This document shows positions 25,933 through 34,294 of a DNA stretch of 64,000 nucleotides, in pieces. Position 1 is the first letter of the stretch. Each line of letters begins with the position of its first letter. Source of the DNA: Comamonas testosteroni (GTDB lineage Bacteria > Pseudomonadota > Gammaproteobacteria > Burkholderiales > Burkholderiaceae_C); assembly GCF_014076415.1 (NCBI RefSeq), contig NZ_CP043568.1:5394001-5458000 (forward strand). Reading direction: 5' to 3'. A program made the translations under genes and the position numbers. The notes under the pieces were generated by a model. The model did no database searches. It was not told the origin of the DNA and saw nothing but the letters and a program-made list of their open reading frames with translations.

Positions 25933-26931
25933 ATGCAGACCATGACCAGCCACTCCTACAGCCTTGACGAACTGGACAAGGAAGCCCGCATGGGCGGGCA
26001 AGGCGCAGAAACCTCGGCGCGCGAAGTTCGCGTCATAGACATCAGCGACTTCGAGCAGCGCAAGCAGGAGATTGCCGAGCAGATCTGGAGCGCTTCGGTG
26101 GAAATCGGCTTCTTCCAGGTTTCCGGCCACGGCATAGCCCAGGCCGATATCGACGCCGCATTCGGCAGGGCCGAACAGCTATTTGCCCTGCCGCCCGACA
26201 CCAAGGCGCAATGGCCGCTATCGCGCAACGCAGGCTGGGAGCACAAGGCGCAGATCCGCCCCTCCACGCGCACCCCCGACCAGAAAGAGTCCTATCAGGT
26301 CACACGCCCGCGCATGCAGGGCCTTTGGCCCAGCGAGCAGGAGCTGCCCGGCTTCAAGCAGGCCACGCTGGCCTTTGAGCACCAATGCTGGCAGGTGGGC
26401 ATGCAGCTGCTGTCCTGCTTTGCCTACAAGCTGGGCTTTGACGAGGAGTTCTTCACCCGCGCACATGACCCCGCCGTGCCCAGCTACCAGAGCACGCTGC
26501 GCATGCTGCATTACTTTGCCGTGGACCCTGCTCTCAAGGACGAAATCGGCCTGTGGCGTGCAGGCGCACATACAGACTTCGACTGCCTGACACTGTTGTT
26601 CCAGCGCGCCGGCCAGGGCGGGCTGCAGGTGCTGCCCGGCAAGGAGGCCGAAGCCCAGCAATGGACGCCCGTGAAGCCCGTGGACGGCGTCATCACCTGC
26701 AATATCGGTGACATGCTGATGCGCTGGAGCGACGACCAGTTGCCCAGCAACTTCCACCGCGTGCGCAACCCGCAGCCCCATGAGTACCAGGGAGCCCGCT
26801 ACAGCCTGGCCTTCTTCTGCCAGGCCAATGAAGATGCGGTGATCGAAGGGCCGGCAAAAAAATATCCGCCTATCACAGGGGCGGAATATTTGCGTCAGCG
26901 CATCAGCGCCAATTTCTCGAACAGGTACTGA
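25933..26931 (+). CDS. 2-oxoglutarate/Fe(II)-dependent dioxygenase, isopenicillin-N-synthase family
   Basis: 332 aa cytosolic oxygenase. The N-terminal DIOX_N part has VRVIDISDFEQRKQEIAEQI and EIGFFQVSGHGI. The jelly-roll core carries the iron triad HTD (GAHTDFDCLTLLFQ, near residue 213) and the distal His in NFHRVRNPQ, with the 2OG-binding Arg in YQGARYSLAFF. ATG 25933 follows GAGAAATTCTT. Homologues hydroxylate small molecules, including nucleobases in fungi (thymine-7-hydroxylase belongs to this superfamily). Divergent from the NMT1-type/deaminase operon and sigma-54 driven; a role in oxidising the imported ring is inferred. Confidence 0.87.
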   Translation: MQTMTSHSYSLDELDKEARMGGQGAETSAREVRVIDISDFEQRKQEIAEQIWSASVEIGFFQVSGHGIAQADIDAAFGRAEQLFALPPDTKAQWPLSRNAGWEHKAQIRPSTRTPDQKESYQVTRPRMQGLWPSEQELPGFKQATLAFEHQCWQVGMQLLSCFAYKLGFDEEFFTRAHDPAVPSYQSTLRMLHYFAVDPALKDEIGLWRAGAHTDFDCLTLLFQRAGQGGLQVLPGKEAEAQQWTPVKPVDGVITCNIGDMLMRWSDDQLPSNFHRVRNPQPHEYQGARYSLAFFCQANEDAVIEGPAKKYPPITGAEYLRQRISANFSNRY

Positions 26932-27031
26932 CACCCCCTGGGCCGCCCTGCCGCTTGCCCAAGGGGGACGACCCCTTCGGGGCCGAGCGGCCCTTACTCC
27001 GAGTCCCTGACTTGGAGGTGCGTCAGTTTCC
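26932..27031 (+). repeat. Gene-end repeat family A, copy 5 (after dioxygenase)
   Basis: Starts directly after the dioxygenase stop: CACCCCCTGGGCCGC, GCTTGCCCAAGGGGGACGAC, CCCTTCGGGG, GCGGCCCTTACTCCGAGTCC, CTGACTTGG and GCGTCAGTTTCC. More diverged than copies 1, 3 and 4 but with the same block order. Confidence 0.62.
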
Positions 27032-27074
27032 AGCCCCCGTCTTTGGCGCAGTGTGATGTGGTCTGAATTGAAAC

Positions 27075-27103
27075 GACAAGGCCCCGGAGTGCAGGGCCTT
27101 GTC
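27075..27103. terminator. Hairpin, probable terminator between convergent genes
   Basis: Perfect 10-bp stem GACAAGGCCC (27075-27084) with GGGCCTTGTC (27094-27103) around a 9-base loop. No T-run follows, so it may be an imperfect terminator or a stabilising hairpin for the acyl-CoA-binding-protein mRNA. Confidence 0.55.
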
Positions 27104-27124
27104 AGCGATCAGGGGCGGCGCAGA

Positions 27125-27379
27125 TCAGCGCAGCGACTCGATGAGATCGATGTACTGCTGCTTGGCCTCATCCGGCGTCGTGCCTTCCAGCTTGGCCCAG
27201 GCATCCCACTTGGCGCGGGCCACCATGTCGGTGAAGCTGGGCTTCTTGGCTTCGTTGTCACCCTCGGTCGCCTGCTTGTACAAGGCATAGATCTTGAGCA
27301 AGGTGGCGTTGTCAGGACGCTCGCCGAGCGAGGTGGAATTCTTGACGGTCTCTTCAAACCGGGCGTTCAGATCGGACAT
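27125..27379 (-). CDS. Acyl-CoA-binding protein
   Basis: 84 aa, the usual ACBP length. It binds medium- and long-chain acyl-CoA esters in the cytosol. Four-helix signature: LNARFEETVKNSTSLGERPD, LLKIYALYKQATEGDN, then the conserved KKPSFTDMVARAKWDAWAKL with the ligand-contact Lys and Trp residues, and TPDEAKQQYIDLIESL. The start at 27379 is set by homology (MSDLNARFE) and AGGAGACC upstream. Monocistronic, with a TetR-type palindrome 58 bases upstream of the ATG. Confidence 0.95.
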   Translation of the reverse strand: MSDLNARFEETVKNSTSLGERPDNATLLKIYALYKQATEGDNEAKKPSFTDMVARAKWDAWAKLEGTTPDEAKQQYIDLIESLR

Positions 27380-27436
27380 GAAAGGTCTCCTGGGCTTTAA
27401 TAGTCGAGGCCAGTGTAGCCAAAATTTCACCAAATT

Positions 27437-27450
27437 AGAACGACCGTTCT
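27437..27450. promoter_or_regulatory. TetR-type operator candidate upstream of acyl-CoA-binding protein gene
   Basis: AGAACG-AC-CGTTCT is a perfect 14-base palindrome in an AT-rich promoter stretch. Palindromes of this GAACG/CGTTC shape are typical of TetR-family repressors, several of which sense acyl-CoA in betaproteobacteria. No TetR gene is present in the window. Confidence 0.5.
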
Positions 27451-27562
27451 TTTTATTTCACAAAGTACTGCAACGCCGGCAAGCAAGCAGCCCTTTGCGA
27501 CACGCCAGCCCTCCAACCCGCCTCTTCGTGATTCGCCTTGCGGCAGCAGCAACGGACAGCCC

Positions 27563-28768
27563 TCAGAACATCATGCGCAGACCCAGATCAAAGCCCAGCG
27601 CACTGCGCGGCTGCATGCCCGGGCTGTTACTGTAGGCTGGCTGCGGCATGATGACCGGGCTGCTCACGGCCAGCGGCGTCACACCCATCACCGCAGGATT
27701 GTTGTGTCCATTGCTCACGCTGATACGTGACACCGTGGTGTAGAGCGCCGTGCGTTTGGAGAGGTTATGCACATAACCCAAGGCCAGCTTGTTCACCGAT
27801 GCGTCGCCAGTTCCCTGCCCATTTTTGAACTGCACCCTGGCCACCGACGCCCTGAGCTGATGCAGTCCGACAGGGATTTGCACACCAGCCAGAAGCCCGT
27901 CATAGCGGTCTGTGGCACGCACATCGCTGCGCGCATTGCGCACCTGCGACCACTCGCCCAACACGCGGACCGGACCGAAGTTGTACGAGCCTCCCAGGTT
28001 CAGGGACTTGATGGTTTCCTTGCGGCCATTGAAAGTGCCCAACATGCTTTCGCCATAGCCCAGTGCGATATCGGCGGGGCCGCTGGCCCAACCTATGCGG
28101 CCTCCCGCATAGCGGCCGCGCCTGGCGTCATTTTCCGGGAAGGCATACATCAGCTGACCATAAAGTCCGCCCAGCCCTGTCGGCAGGTGATAACCGATGG
28201 AGTTGTTCGCGCGCAGATAATTGTCCGTGCCTGCCGACAAACCGTTGCCCAGCAAGCGTTCGGGCAGCGTGCCGCTGGTCTGCGTACTCAGCGCACGGTT
28301 GATGGCCAGGTTGCTGCTGACCACCGCCAGCAAATTGACGCCCACGCCGTTGACGGAATAGGGATCAAAGGCCCAGTCATTCAAAAACGAGGGCGTGTGA
28401 TCGCGCCCAAGGCGCAGCTCGCCCCAGTTGCCCGTCAGGCTGACGGTGGAACGTCGCCCAAAGTTCAGCGCGCCGCCGCCCGTGTCGTTGGTCACAGGCG
28501 CTTCCAGCCACATGCTGGCAGACATTCCAGCACCCAGATCTTCAACGGCACGAACACCCAGACGGCTGGCCAGATTACCCGAGGGCGAGAGCGCCCAGAT
28601 AGCCTGACTGGCCGTGCGACCGGAGCCATCCCAGGCATTGCTGCGCACCATGTAGCGGCTGACGCCTGCGTCCATGACACCGAACAGCGTCACGGATGAC
28701 TGAGCGCTGGCCAGACTGCTGGCGGACAAGGCAAGAAAACTCCAGATATAACGTGAAATACGTGGCAT
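27563..28768 (-). CDS. General porin, outer membrane (Gram-negative porin family)
   Basis: 401 aa trimeric beta-barrel diffusion channel. Signal peptide FLALSASSLASA, then QSSVTLFGVMDAGVSRYMVR, the standard betaproteobacterial porin N-terminus. SRLGVRAVEDLGAGMSASMW and VSLTGNWGELRLGRDHTPSF (constriction-loop region) follow, and it ends in Phe (LGLRMMF), the signal for BAM assembly. AAAAGGAGACATGAC before the ATG. It is an isolated gene with a palindrome in its leader. Confidence 0.93.
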   Translation of the reverse strand: MPRISRYIWSFLALSASSLASAQSSVTLFGVMDAGVSRYMVRSNAWDGSGRTASQAIWALSPSGNLASRLGVRAVEDLGAGMSASMWLEAPVTNDTGGGALNFGRRSTVSLTGNWGELRLGRDHTPSFLNDWAFDPYSVNGVGVNLLAVVSSNLAINRALSTQTSGTLPERLLGNGLSAGTDNYLRANNSIGYHLPTGLGGLYGQLMYAFPENDARRGRYAGGRIGWASGPADIALGYGESMLGTFNGRKETIKSLNLGGSYNFGPVRVLGEWSQVRNARSDVRATDRYDGLLAGVQIPVGLHQLRASVARVQFKNGQGTGDASVNKLALGYVHNLSKRTALYTTVSRISVSNGHNNPAVMGVTPLAVSSPVIMPQPAYSNSPGMQPRSALGFDLGLRMMF

Positions 28769-28792
28769 GTCATGTCTCCTTTTCGTTATGAA

Positions 28793-28813
28793 TTCGCGGT
28801 CTTGATCCGCGAA
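28793..28813. promoter_or_regulatory. Inverted repeat in the porin leader
   Basis: TTCGCGG (28793-28799) and CCGCGAA (28807-28813) with a 7-base spacer, about 25 bases upstream of the porin ATG. It could be a repressor operator or an mRNA hairpin close to the ribosome site. Confidence 0.4.
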
Positions 28814-29017
28814 ATCACTCTAGAAAAAGAAGGCTGCAGCCCTTGTGCAGTTGATGCCATCCATTGCCTATTTGGTGCCATGTGCCCAAGGTGAAATCCC
28901 TAGGAATGTCGCCCTGCCAGATCGTCAATATCAGACAGAAAAAGCCGGCGCCTTGGAAAAGGTGCCGGCACAGATCTTCGCAATGGCTTTACGCGCCCGA
29001 CATTTGCACCCGGCAGC
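28814..29017. other. Intergenic region, about 200 bases
   Basis: Between the porin promoter and the end of the quinone-reductase gene. It contains a 9-bp hairpin (GCCGGCGCC at 28944-28952 with GGTGCCGGC at 28961-28969, one G-U pair), a likely weak terminator for the reductase operon. No gene was seen. Confidence 0.4.
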
Positions 29018-29989
29018 TCATGGCACGAGTACCGTGGCTCCCACGGTCTTGCGCGCTTCCAATGCGCGATGGGCTTGTGCCGCCTCGGCCAATGCAAACT
29101 CCTGCTGCGGCTCGCTCACAATGCGCCCCGCCAGCACGTGCTCGAACAGCTCTGCAGCCATCTCCAGCATATGTGACCGGGGCTGGATGTAATGCATCAT
29201 GGCCGGCCGGGTCATCCAGATCGAGCCTTTGGCGGCCAGCAGCGACGAGTCCACCACCACGGAGCCGGAAGAGGTTCCGTTGCTGACCAGCGAGCCACGC
29301 GGCTGCAGGCAATCGAGCGAGTCCATCAGTGTGTCCTTGCCTACAGAGTCATAGACCACGGGCACGCCCTTGCCTGCCGTGATTTCCTTCACTCGCTCGA
29401 CGATGTTTTCACGCGAAGTCACGATGGTGTGCGTGCACCCGTTCGCCCTGGCCAGTTCGGCCTTCTCATCCGTGCTGACCGTACCAATCATGTTGACCCC
29501 CATGGCGCGGGCCCACTGACAGGCAATCAGGCCTACGCCTCCGGCAGCTGCGTGGTAGAGAATGGTTTCACCGCCTTGCAGCGGATAGACCTGACGGAAC
29601 AGATATTGGGCCGTCATGCCTTTCATCATGAGCGTGGCTGCAGTACGGTCTGAAATTCCGTCGGGCAGCGGAATCAGCACTTCTGCAGGCATCACACGTG
29701 CCTGTGCATAAGCACCTTGTGGACCGATCAGATAGCCAACGCGGTCACCCACCCGGATATCCGTCACACCCGTTCCGACGGCCTCGACCACACCGACGGC
29801 ATCCGAGCCCAGTCCGTTGGGCAAGGCCAGCGGGTAGCGCCCGCAGCGGAAGTACACATCGATGAAGTTGAGCGCGATATAGCTATGCCGCACACGCGCC
29901 TGGCCTGGGCCGGGGTCTCCCACGGCAACGTTTTCCAGTCGCAGAACTTCTGGACCGCCAGTCTCGTAAAAGCGAATGGCCTGAGTCAT
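29018..29989 (-). CDS. NADPH:quinone reductase / zinc-free alcohol-dehydrogenase-like (Qor type)
   Basis: 323 aa cytosolic MDR oxidoreductase. Residues 1-~120 form the GroES-like domain (YIALNFIDVYFRCGRYPLAL). The NADPH-binding Rossmann motif is YHAAAGGVGLIACQWARAMG near 145, with VPVVYDSVGKDTLMDSLDCL. Zinc ligands of classical alcohol dehydrogenases are absent, as expected for Qor. Last gene of the AraC-linked minus-strand cluster, 107 bases after the Bug gene; may reduce a quinone or enone intermediate (inference). Confidence 0.9.
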   Translation of the reverse strand: MTQAIRFYETGGPEVLRLENVAVGDPGPGQARVRHSYIALNFIDVYFRCGRYPLALPNGLGSDAVGVVEAVGTGVTDIRVGDRVGYLIGPQGAYAQARVMPAEVLIPLPDGISDRTAATLMMKGMTAQYLFRQVYPLQGGETILYHAAAGGVGLIACQWARAMGVNMIGTVSTDEKAELARANGCTHTIVTSRENIVERVKEITAGKGVPVVYDSVGKDTLMDSLDCLQPRGSLVSNGTSSGSVVVDSSLLAAKGSIWMTRPAMMHYIQPRSHMLEMAAELFEHVLAGRIVSEPQQEFALAEAAQAHRALEARKTVGATVLVP

Positions 29990-30096
29990 GAAATGCTCCT
30001 GTCTCTATTGTTCACCGCTAGGTGCAGCAAGCGCTGCAAAGCAAGAGTCCGGGCACCCTCAGTCGCAGACATGCCCGGGCCGATTGACAAGCCGAC

Positions 30097-31065
30097 TCAG
30101 TTCAGCTTGATGCCAAAATTCCTGACGATCTCGCCATTGCGCTGGTATTCGGCCTGCAGTTCCGTGGAAAGCTGCTCCAGCGTTCGCTCCTGCTTGATGG
30201 GCTCGAAGCCGGTGGACAGATAGCGCGCCTGCACCGCCTGACTGGCGTTGACCTTCTGCAGCGTAGCGTTGATCTTTTCCAGCAACGGCTGCGGCGTCTT
30301 TGCCGAGGCAAAGACGCCAGCCCAGTTGCTGAAATCAAGCTCCGGATAACCCAGCTCGGCCATCGTCGGCACATTGGGGAAATCGGGCAAGCGGCTCTTG
30401 TAAGCAACGGCCAGTAGCTTGACCTTGCCGCTGGGAACCAGCGGTTTGGTAGTCACGGAGCCGTCGAACATCAGCGGAATCTGGTTACCCATGATTTGTG
30501 CCAGTGCCGGTGCAGAGCCAGGGAACGGAACATGTTGCATATCCAGGCCGGCCTTCTGATTCAGGATCACCCCTGCGTACTGCGATGCCGTCCCCTGACT
30601 GTAGGAGGCAAAGGACAGCTGACCCGGATGGGCCTTGATATAGGCAATAGCCTCCTTGGCATCCTTGGCCGGGAACTGGGGCGAAGCAATGAAGACCATG
30701 ACGGAGCGTGCCATCTGCGAGACGGGTCTGACATCCTTCATGGCATCAAAGCCCCCCTTGAGCACATGCGGAACTTCGGTCAGGATATTGGTCACCGTCA
30801 CCAGCAGGGTATTGCCGTCCGAGGGCTGGGACAGCATGTATTTCACCGCCATGGCACCGCCGGCACCGGGGCGGTTTTCCACAATCACAGGCTGTTTGAG
30901 CTCATGCGCCAGCTGATCGCTGATGATGCGTGCAAACACATCGATCGTACCGCCGGGCGGCGCAGGAACAATGAGCTTGACAGGCTTGTCGGTGAAAGCG
31001 AGGGCGCTGCCCGCTGGCAAAGCTGCAGCCAGCGCAATGGACAGCAGGACTGGAATGCGTTGCAT
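30097..31065 (-). CDS. Tripartite tricarboxylate transporter (Bug family) substrate-binding protein
   Basis: 322 aa periplasmic receptor. Signal peptide RIPVLLSIALAAALPAGSALA; the mature protein begins FTDKPVKLIVPAPPGGTIDV and has VIVENRPGAGGAMAVKYM and GNQIPLMFDGSVTTKPLV. ATG 31065 is favoured by AAAGGAGCGCACG upstream. It starts 17 bases after the BKACE stop, so it is in the same transcript; it probably recruits the carboxylate that the neighbouring dioxygenase and cleavage enzyme degrade (inference). No TctAB genes nearby. Confidence 0.9.
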   Translation of the reverse strand: MQRIPVLLSIALAAALPAGSALAFTDKPVKLIVPAPPGGTIDVFARIISDQLAHELKQPVIVENRPGAGGAMAVKYMLSQPSDGNTLLVTVTNILTEVPHVLKGGFDAMKDVRPVSQMARSVMVFIASPQFPAKDAKEAIAYIKAHPGQLSFASYSQGTASQYAGVILNQKAGLDMQHVPFPGSAPALAQIMGNQIPLMFDGSVTTKPLVPSGKVKLLAVAYKSRLPDFPNVPTMAELGYPELDFSNWAGVFASAKTPQPLLEKINATLQKVNASQAVQARYLSTGFEPIKQERTLEQLSTELQAEYQRNGEIVRNFGIKLN

Positions 31066-31082
31066 CGTGCGCTCCTTTGAAC

Positions 31083-32141
31083 TCAGGCGACTTTGCGCAG
31101 AAAACCCTGCTGAGCACCGTTGCGATTCGGAGCAAAGCCGTTCCGAGCCAGACTTTCCTCCACCGTGTCGTAGAACACTCCGATCTGGCAGATCTCGCGC
31201 GCCTGGGCAGGAGTGGCGATGGGGCGGCTGCATTCCTTGGCAATGCGCACCAACTGCTCGATCTGCTCCACCGTGCCCATTTTTCGGGTTCGGGTCTGAT
31301 TCCACAGATTGTCTTCGGTGCCGCAGCGCACATGCAGGCCCATGGCAATGCCCATGAGATTGATGGGCAGCACGTTCAGCACCGATGCTTCCACCGTGAG
31401 CACCGCACCGTCGGGCACGGCGCGCACAAAATTGGCCAGGCTGTAGACGCTGGGCTGGTCCATGCCGCCGCCGATGGCCACCCAGTTCAGCACCAGCGGA
31501 CCTTTGTAGATGCCGCGACGCATCAGCCGCTCAACCGACTCGAAGCTGTTGATGTTGTAGCACTGGAAGGCACTCTGAATGCCGGCCGCACTCAGGCGGC
31601 GTATATGTTCTTCGGCCCAGCCCGGCTGTGCAGGCACGGTCATTTCCTTGTAGGCATTGAACACCGCTGGGTCCTCCATCGAAGTACCCTGGATATCCCG
31701 CGCATCGAACTGCTCCAGAATGTTCATCTGCGAGGTATTGATAGTCACCGTCACCTGATCGGGCTTGGGGTCCAGCTCGGCCAGCATGTGGCGGGTATCG
31801 TCGGACAGCCATTTGGCGGCCGCGCCATCGGTTTCGGGTGCAAAGCTGATCGACCCCCCCACCTGGATGATCATGTCCGGGACGCGGGCACGCACGCCGG
31901 CAATCAGCTCGTTGAACTTGGAAAGCCGCTTGCTGCCGCGACCGTCGAGTTCACGCACATGCAAGTGCAGCACCTGGGCGCCGGCGTTGTAGCAGTCCAC
32001 GGCTTTTTGAATCTGCTCCTCCATCGTGACGGGAATTTCGCCAGGGAAGTCCTCCGGCAGCCACGAAGGTGCATAAGGAGCTGCAGTGATGATGAGAGGC
32101 TGCTGATTTTCGGCAACCAGGTGACCGTCGAGGAAATTCAT
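31083..32141 (-). CDS. 3-keto-5-aminohexanoate cleavage-type enzyme (BKACE/DUF849)
   Basis: 352 aa TIM-barrel, Zn-dependent enzyme. The family condenses a beta-keto acid with acetyl-CoA to give acetoacetate and a new acyl-CoA. The metal motif is VLHLHVRELDGRGSKR (HxH near residue 63), with PLIITAAPYAPSWLPEDFPG at the N-terminus and MGIAMGLHVRCGTEDNLW for the C-terminal His and CoA-binding region. The BKACE family is promiscuous, so the beta-keto substrate is open. It lies between the TauD-like dioxygenase and the Bug receptor. Confidence 0.88.
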   Translation of the reverse strand: MNFLDGHLVAENQQPLIITAAPYAPSWLPEDFPGEIPVTMEEQIQKAVDCYNAGAQVLHLHVRELDGRGSKRLSKFNELIAGVRARVPDMIIQVGGSISFAPETDGAAAKWLSDDTRHMLAELDPKPDQVTVTINTSQMNILEQFDARDIQGTSMEDPAVFNAYKEMTVPAQPGWAEEHIRRLSAAGIQSAFQCYNINSFESVERLMRRGIYKGPLVLNWVAIGGGMDQPSVYSLANFVRAVPDGAVLTVEASVLNVLPINLMGIAMGLHVRCGTEDNLWNQTRTRKMGTVEQIEQLVRIAKECSRPIATPAQAREICQIGVFYDTVEESLARNGFAPNRNGAQQGFLRKVA

Positions 32142-32254
32142 GATGGTGTCTCCGTTGTTATATGAATGCCATGCCCGCGCTCAGAGCCTCGCGTACAGCT
32201 GTGCTTGCACTGAACGGCCAGGTTCTGCGCCTTGCCACAGGCGTTTTCCGATGC

Positions 32255-33103
32255 TCAAAAAGTCGGTGTGCCAATGATTCCGGCACGCTCCATCTTTCGA
32301 TGGCTGGGCGGGTAGTCCATCACCGCGTAATGCTGTGTCGCGCGGTTGTCCCAGATGGCGATGCTGCCGGGCTCCCAGCGCCAGCGGACCTGGTACTCGG
32401 GGATCGCGGCCTGGCTGATCAAGAACTGCAGCAGACTGGATGAGCCCTGGGTGAAGTCCTGGCCCACACGCACATTGGCGGGCGTGTGGAAGTTCGTGAA
32501 ATGAGTGGTGAAGCCGCTGACAAACAGCACTTTTTCACCGGTTTCCGGGTGTGTACGCACCACCGGGTGCTCCGCATCGGGAAACTGCGCCTTGAGGGCC
32601 AGGCGCTTTTCCGCAGGCATGGCAGCGCCAAAGGTGCACTCAATGCTGTGGCGTGCCCGCAGCGGGGCTATCACGTCCTTGATATGCGATGGAAGCATCT
32701 CGTAGGCCAGCGCCATATTGGCCCACATGGTGTCGCCGCCAACCGGCGGACATTCAACGCAGCGCAGCACGCATCCCATGGGCGGCACCTCGCGCCAAGT
32801 GGCATCGCAATGCCAGGAGTTTTCATACCGGTCCAGCGGCTTGTCCGGCGTCTTGTAGATCTGCACCAGACCGGGATGCTCAGGGTCGCTGCCGACCACC
32901 GGGTGGTCCTCCAGCTCGCCAAAACGCCGGGCAAAACCGACATGCTCGGCGCGACTGATACTCTGGCGACGCAGGAACAGCACCTTGTACTTGAGCAAGG
33001 CCGCCTTGATCTCAGCGAAAAGCCCATCATCGCGCAGCGCATCCGCCAGTTGCACATCGACCAACTCCGCGCCTATGGCACAGGTCAGAGGGTTTATCTG
33101 CAT
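32255..33103 (-). CDS. TauD/TfdA-family 2-oxoglutarate dioxygenase
   Basis: 282 aa. Fe(II)/2OG hydroxylase that typically opens the breakdown of sulfonates, phenoxyacetates or carnitine-like compounds. Iron ligands: HCD in NSWHCDATWREVPP (near residue 101) and the distal His in WDNRATQHYAVMDYP; the Arg in the C-terminal HRKMERAGI block contacts 2OG. ATG 33103 is preferred over an adjacent GTG because TAGGAGAC sits seven bases upstream. First gene of the minus-strand cluster, divergent from an AraC regulator. Confidence 0.9.
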   Translation of the reverse strand: MQINPLTCAIGAELVDVQLADALRDDGLFAEIKAALLKYKVLFLRRQSISRAEHVGFARRFGELEDHPVVGSDPEHPGLVQIYKTPDKPLDRYENSWHCDATWREVPPMGCVLRCVECPPVGGDTMWANMALAYEMLPSHIKDVIAPLRARHSIECTFGAAMPAEKRLALKAQFPDAEHPVVRTHPETGEKVLFVSGFTTHFTNFHTPANVRVGQDFTQGSSSLLQFLISQAAIPEYQVRWRWEPGSIAIWDNRATQHYAVMDYPPSHRKMERAGIIGTPTF

Positions 33104-33193
33104 CACTGTCTCCTACACTTTTTGAACCCAGGCTTGTTGCTAGTTTCTGCCGCCCGGTAAGTCCACTGTAGAAAACCTGTGTCACATAGGTTG

Positions 33194-33227
33194 TGCATTT
33201 CATGCCGCACGCTATGCATCTCATGCC
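33194..33227. promoter_or_regulatory. AraC-type direct-repeat operator
   Basis: TGCATTTCATGCC (33194-33206) and TGCATCTCATGCC (33215-33227) match at 12 of 13 positions and are spaced 21 bases, two helical turns. They lie between the divergent TauD-like and AraC genes, the normal arrangement for an AraC-family activator acting on its own region. Confidence 0.65.
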
Positions 33228-33259
33228 AAAATTTCTCCGACTTTTTGCTTGGAGCAGTC

Positions 33260-34294
33260 ATGGTCACTTTTGTGCGCGCGGCATCTCTGACGAATTTCTC
33301 GGAACTATTCAGCGAACTGGGAGGAGACCCTGAAGCGGCATTGCGTCGCGCCGGCCTGCGCCCAGCCGTGGTGCGCGAGCAGGATCAACTGATCGATGCT
33401 TTGACGGCCGGGCGCCTGCTGGAAGAAGCTGCAAGCATCACGGGTTGCGAAAACTTCGGCCTGCGCATGGCGCAATCTCGGCAGATTTCAAACTTCGGTG
33501 TCGTCAGCCTTTTGTTGCTGCACCAGCCCACCTTGCGCAAGGTGCTGAGCACGCTGATCGAGCATGTGCACATGCTCAATGAGTCGCTGGTGATTCATAT
33601 GGACGACGCCAATGGCGTCGTGGTGCTGCGCGAAGAGCTCACCCTGCCGGCGGCACTGCCTCAATCCATGGAGCTGGCAATCGGCGTGCTGTTTCGCACC
33701 TGCAACCTGCTGCTGCATGAGCAATGGCGCCCGCTGCGGGTCTGCTTCAGCCACCCCGCGCCCGGCGACATCGGCCTGCACAAGCAGATGTTTCGTTGCC
33801 GCGTGGAGTTCGATGCGGACTTCAACGGCATTGTGTTTCGCACCGAGGACCTGGATGCTCCCAACCCCATGGCCGACCCGGTTCTGGTGCGCTATGCCAA
33901 GACCATGGTGGACACCACGCAGCAGGGTCGTCAGGCCTCCGTCGGCCAGCAGGTGCGCAAAGCCATCTATCTCATGCTGCCCTCGGGCAATGCCACCTGC
34001 ATCTGCGTGGCCCAAGGTCTGGGGCGCAGCGTACGGACCCTGCAGCGCGAGCTTGGCGGTGAAGGCCTGAGCTTTACCGACCTGCTGCAGGAGGTTCGCT
34101 CAGATCTCGCCCAGCGCTATGTGCGCAACCCTGACTACCCCGTGGGCCAGATCGCGACCATGCTGGGCTACAACAGCCACAGTGCCTTCACACGCTGGTT
34201 CAGCACGCTCTTTGGCTGCCCGCCCGAGGTCTGGCGTGAAAGAAATCTTCCACCCAGCCCGCAACGGCCGGCCCAAGCCTTCAGCCGCGCGTAG
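33260..34294 (+). CDS. AraC-family transcriptional regulator
   Basis: 344 aa. The N-terminal Arabinose_bd-type domain (LFSELGGDPEAALRRAGLRP, with GLRMAQSRQISNFGVVSLLL) senses an unknown ligand. The C-terminal AraC HTH has CVAQGLGRSVRTLQRELGGE and the second helix-turn-helix VGQIATMLGYNSHSAFTRWF. ATG 33260 follows GGAGCAGTC. Divergent from the TauD/BKACE/Bug/Qor cluster, which it probably activates through the direct repeat at 33194-33227. Its 3' end overlaps the convergent amidohydrolase gene by 14 bases. Confidence 0.92.
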   Translation: MVTFVRAASLTNFSELFSELGGDPEAALRRAGLRPAVVREQDQLIDALTAGRLLEEAASITGCENFGLRMAQSRQISNFGVVSLLLLHQPTLRKVLSTLIEHVHMLNESLVIHMDDANGVVVLREELTLPAALPQSMELAIGVLFRTCNLLLHEQWRPLRVCFSHPAPGDIGLHKQMFRCRVEFDADFNGIVFRTEDLDAPNPMADPVLVRYAKTMVDTTQQGRQASVGQQVRKAIYLMLPSGNATCICVAQGLGRSVRTLQRELGGEGLSFTDLLQEVRSDLAQRYVRNPDYPVGQIATMLGYNSHSAFTRWFSTLFGCPPEVWRERNLPPSPQRPAQAFSRA

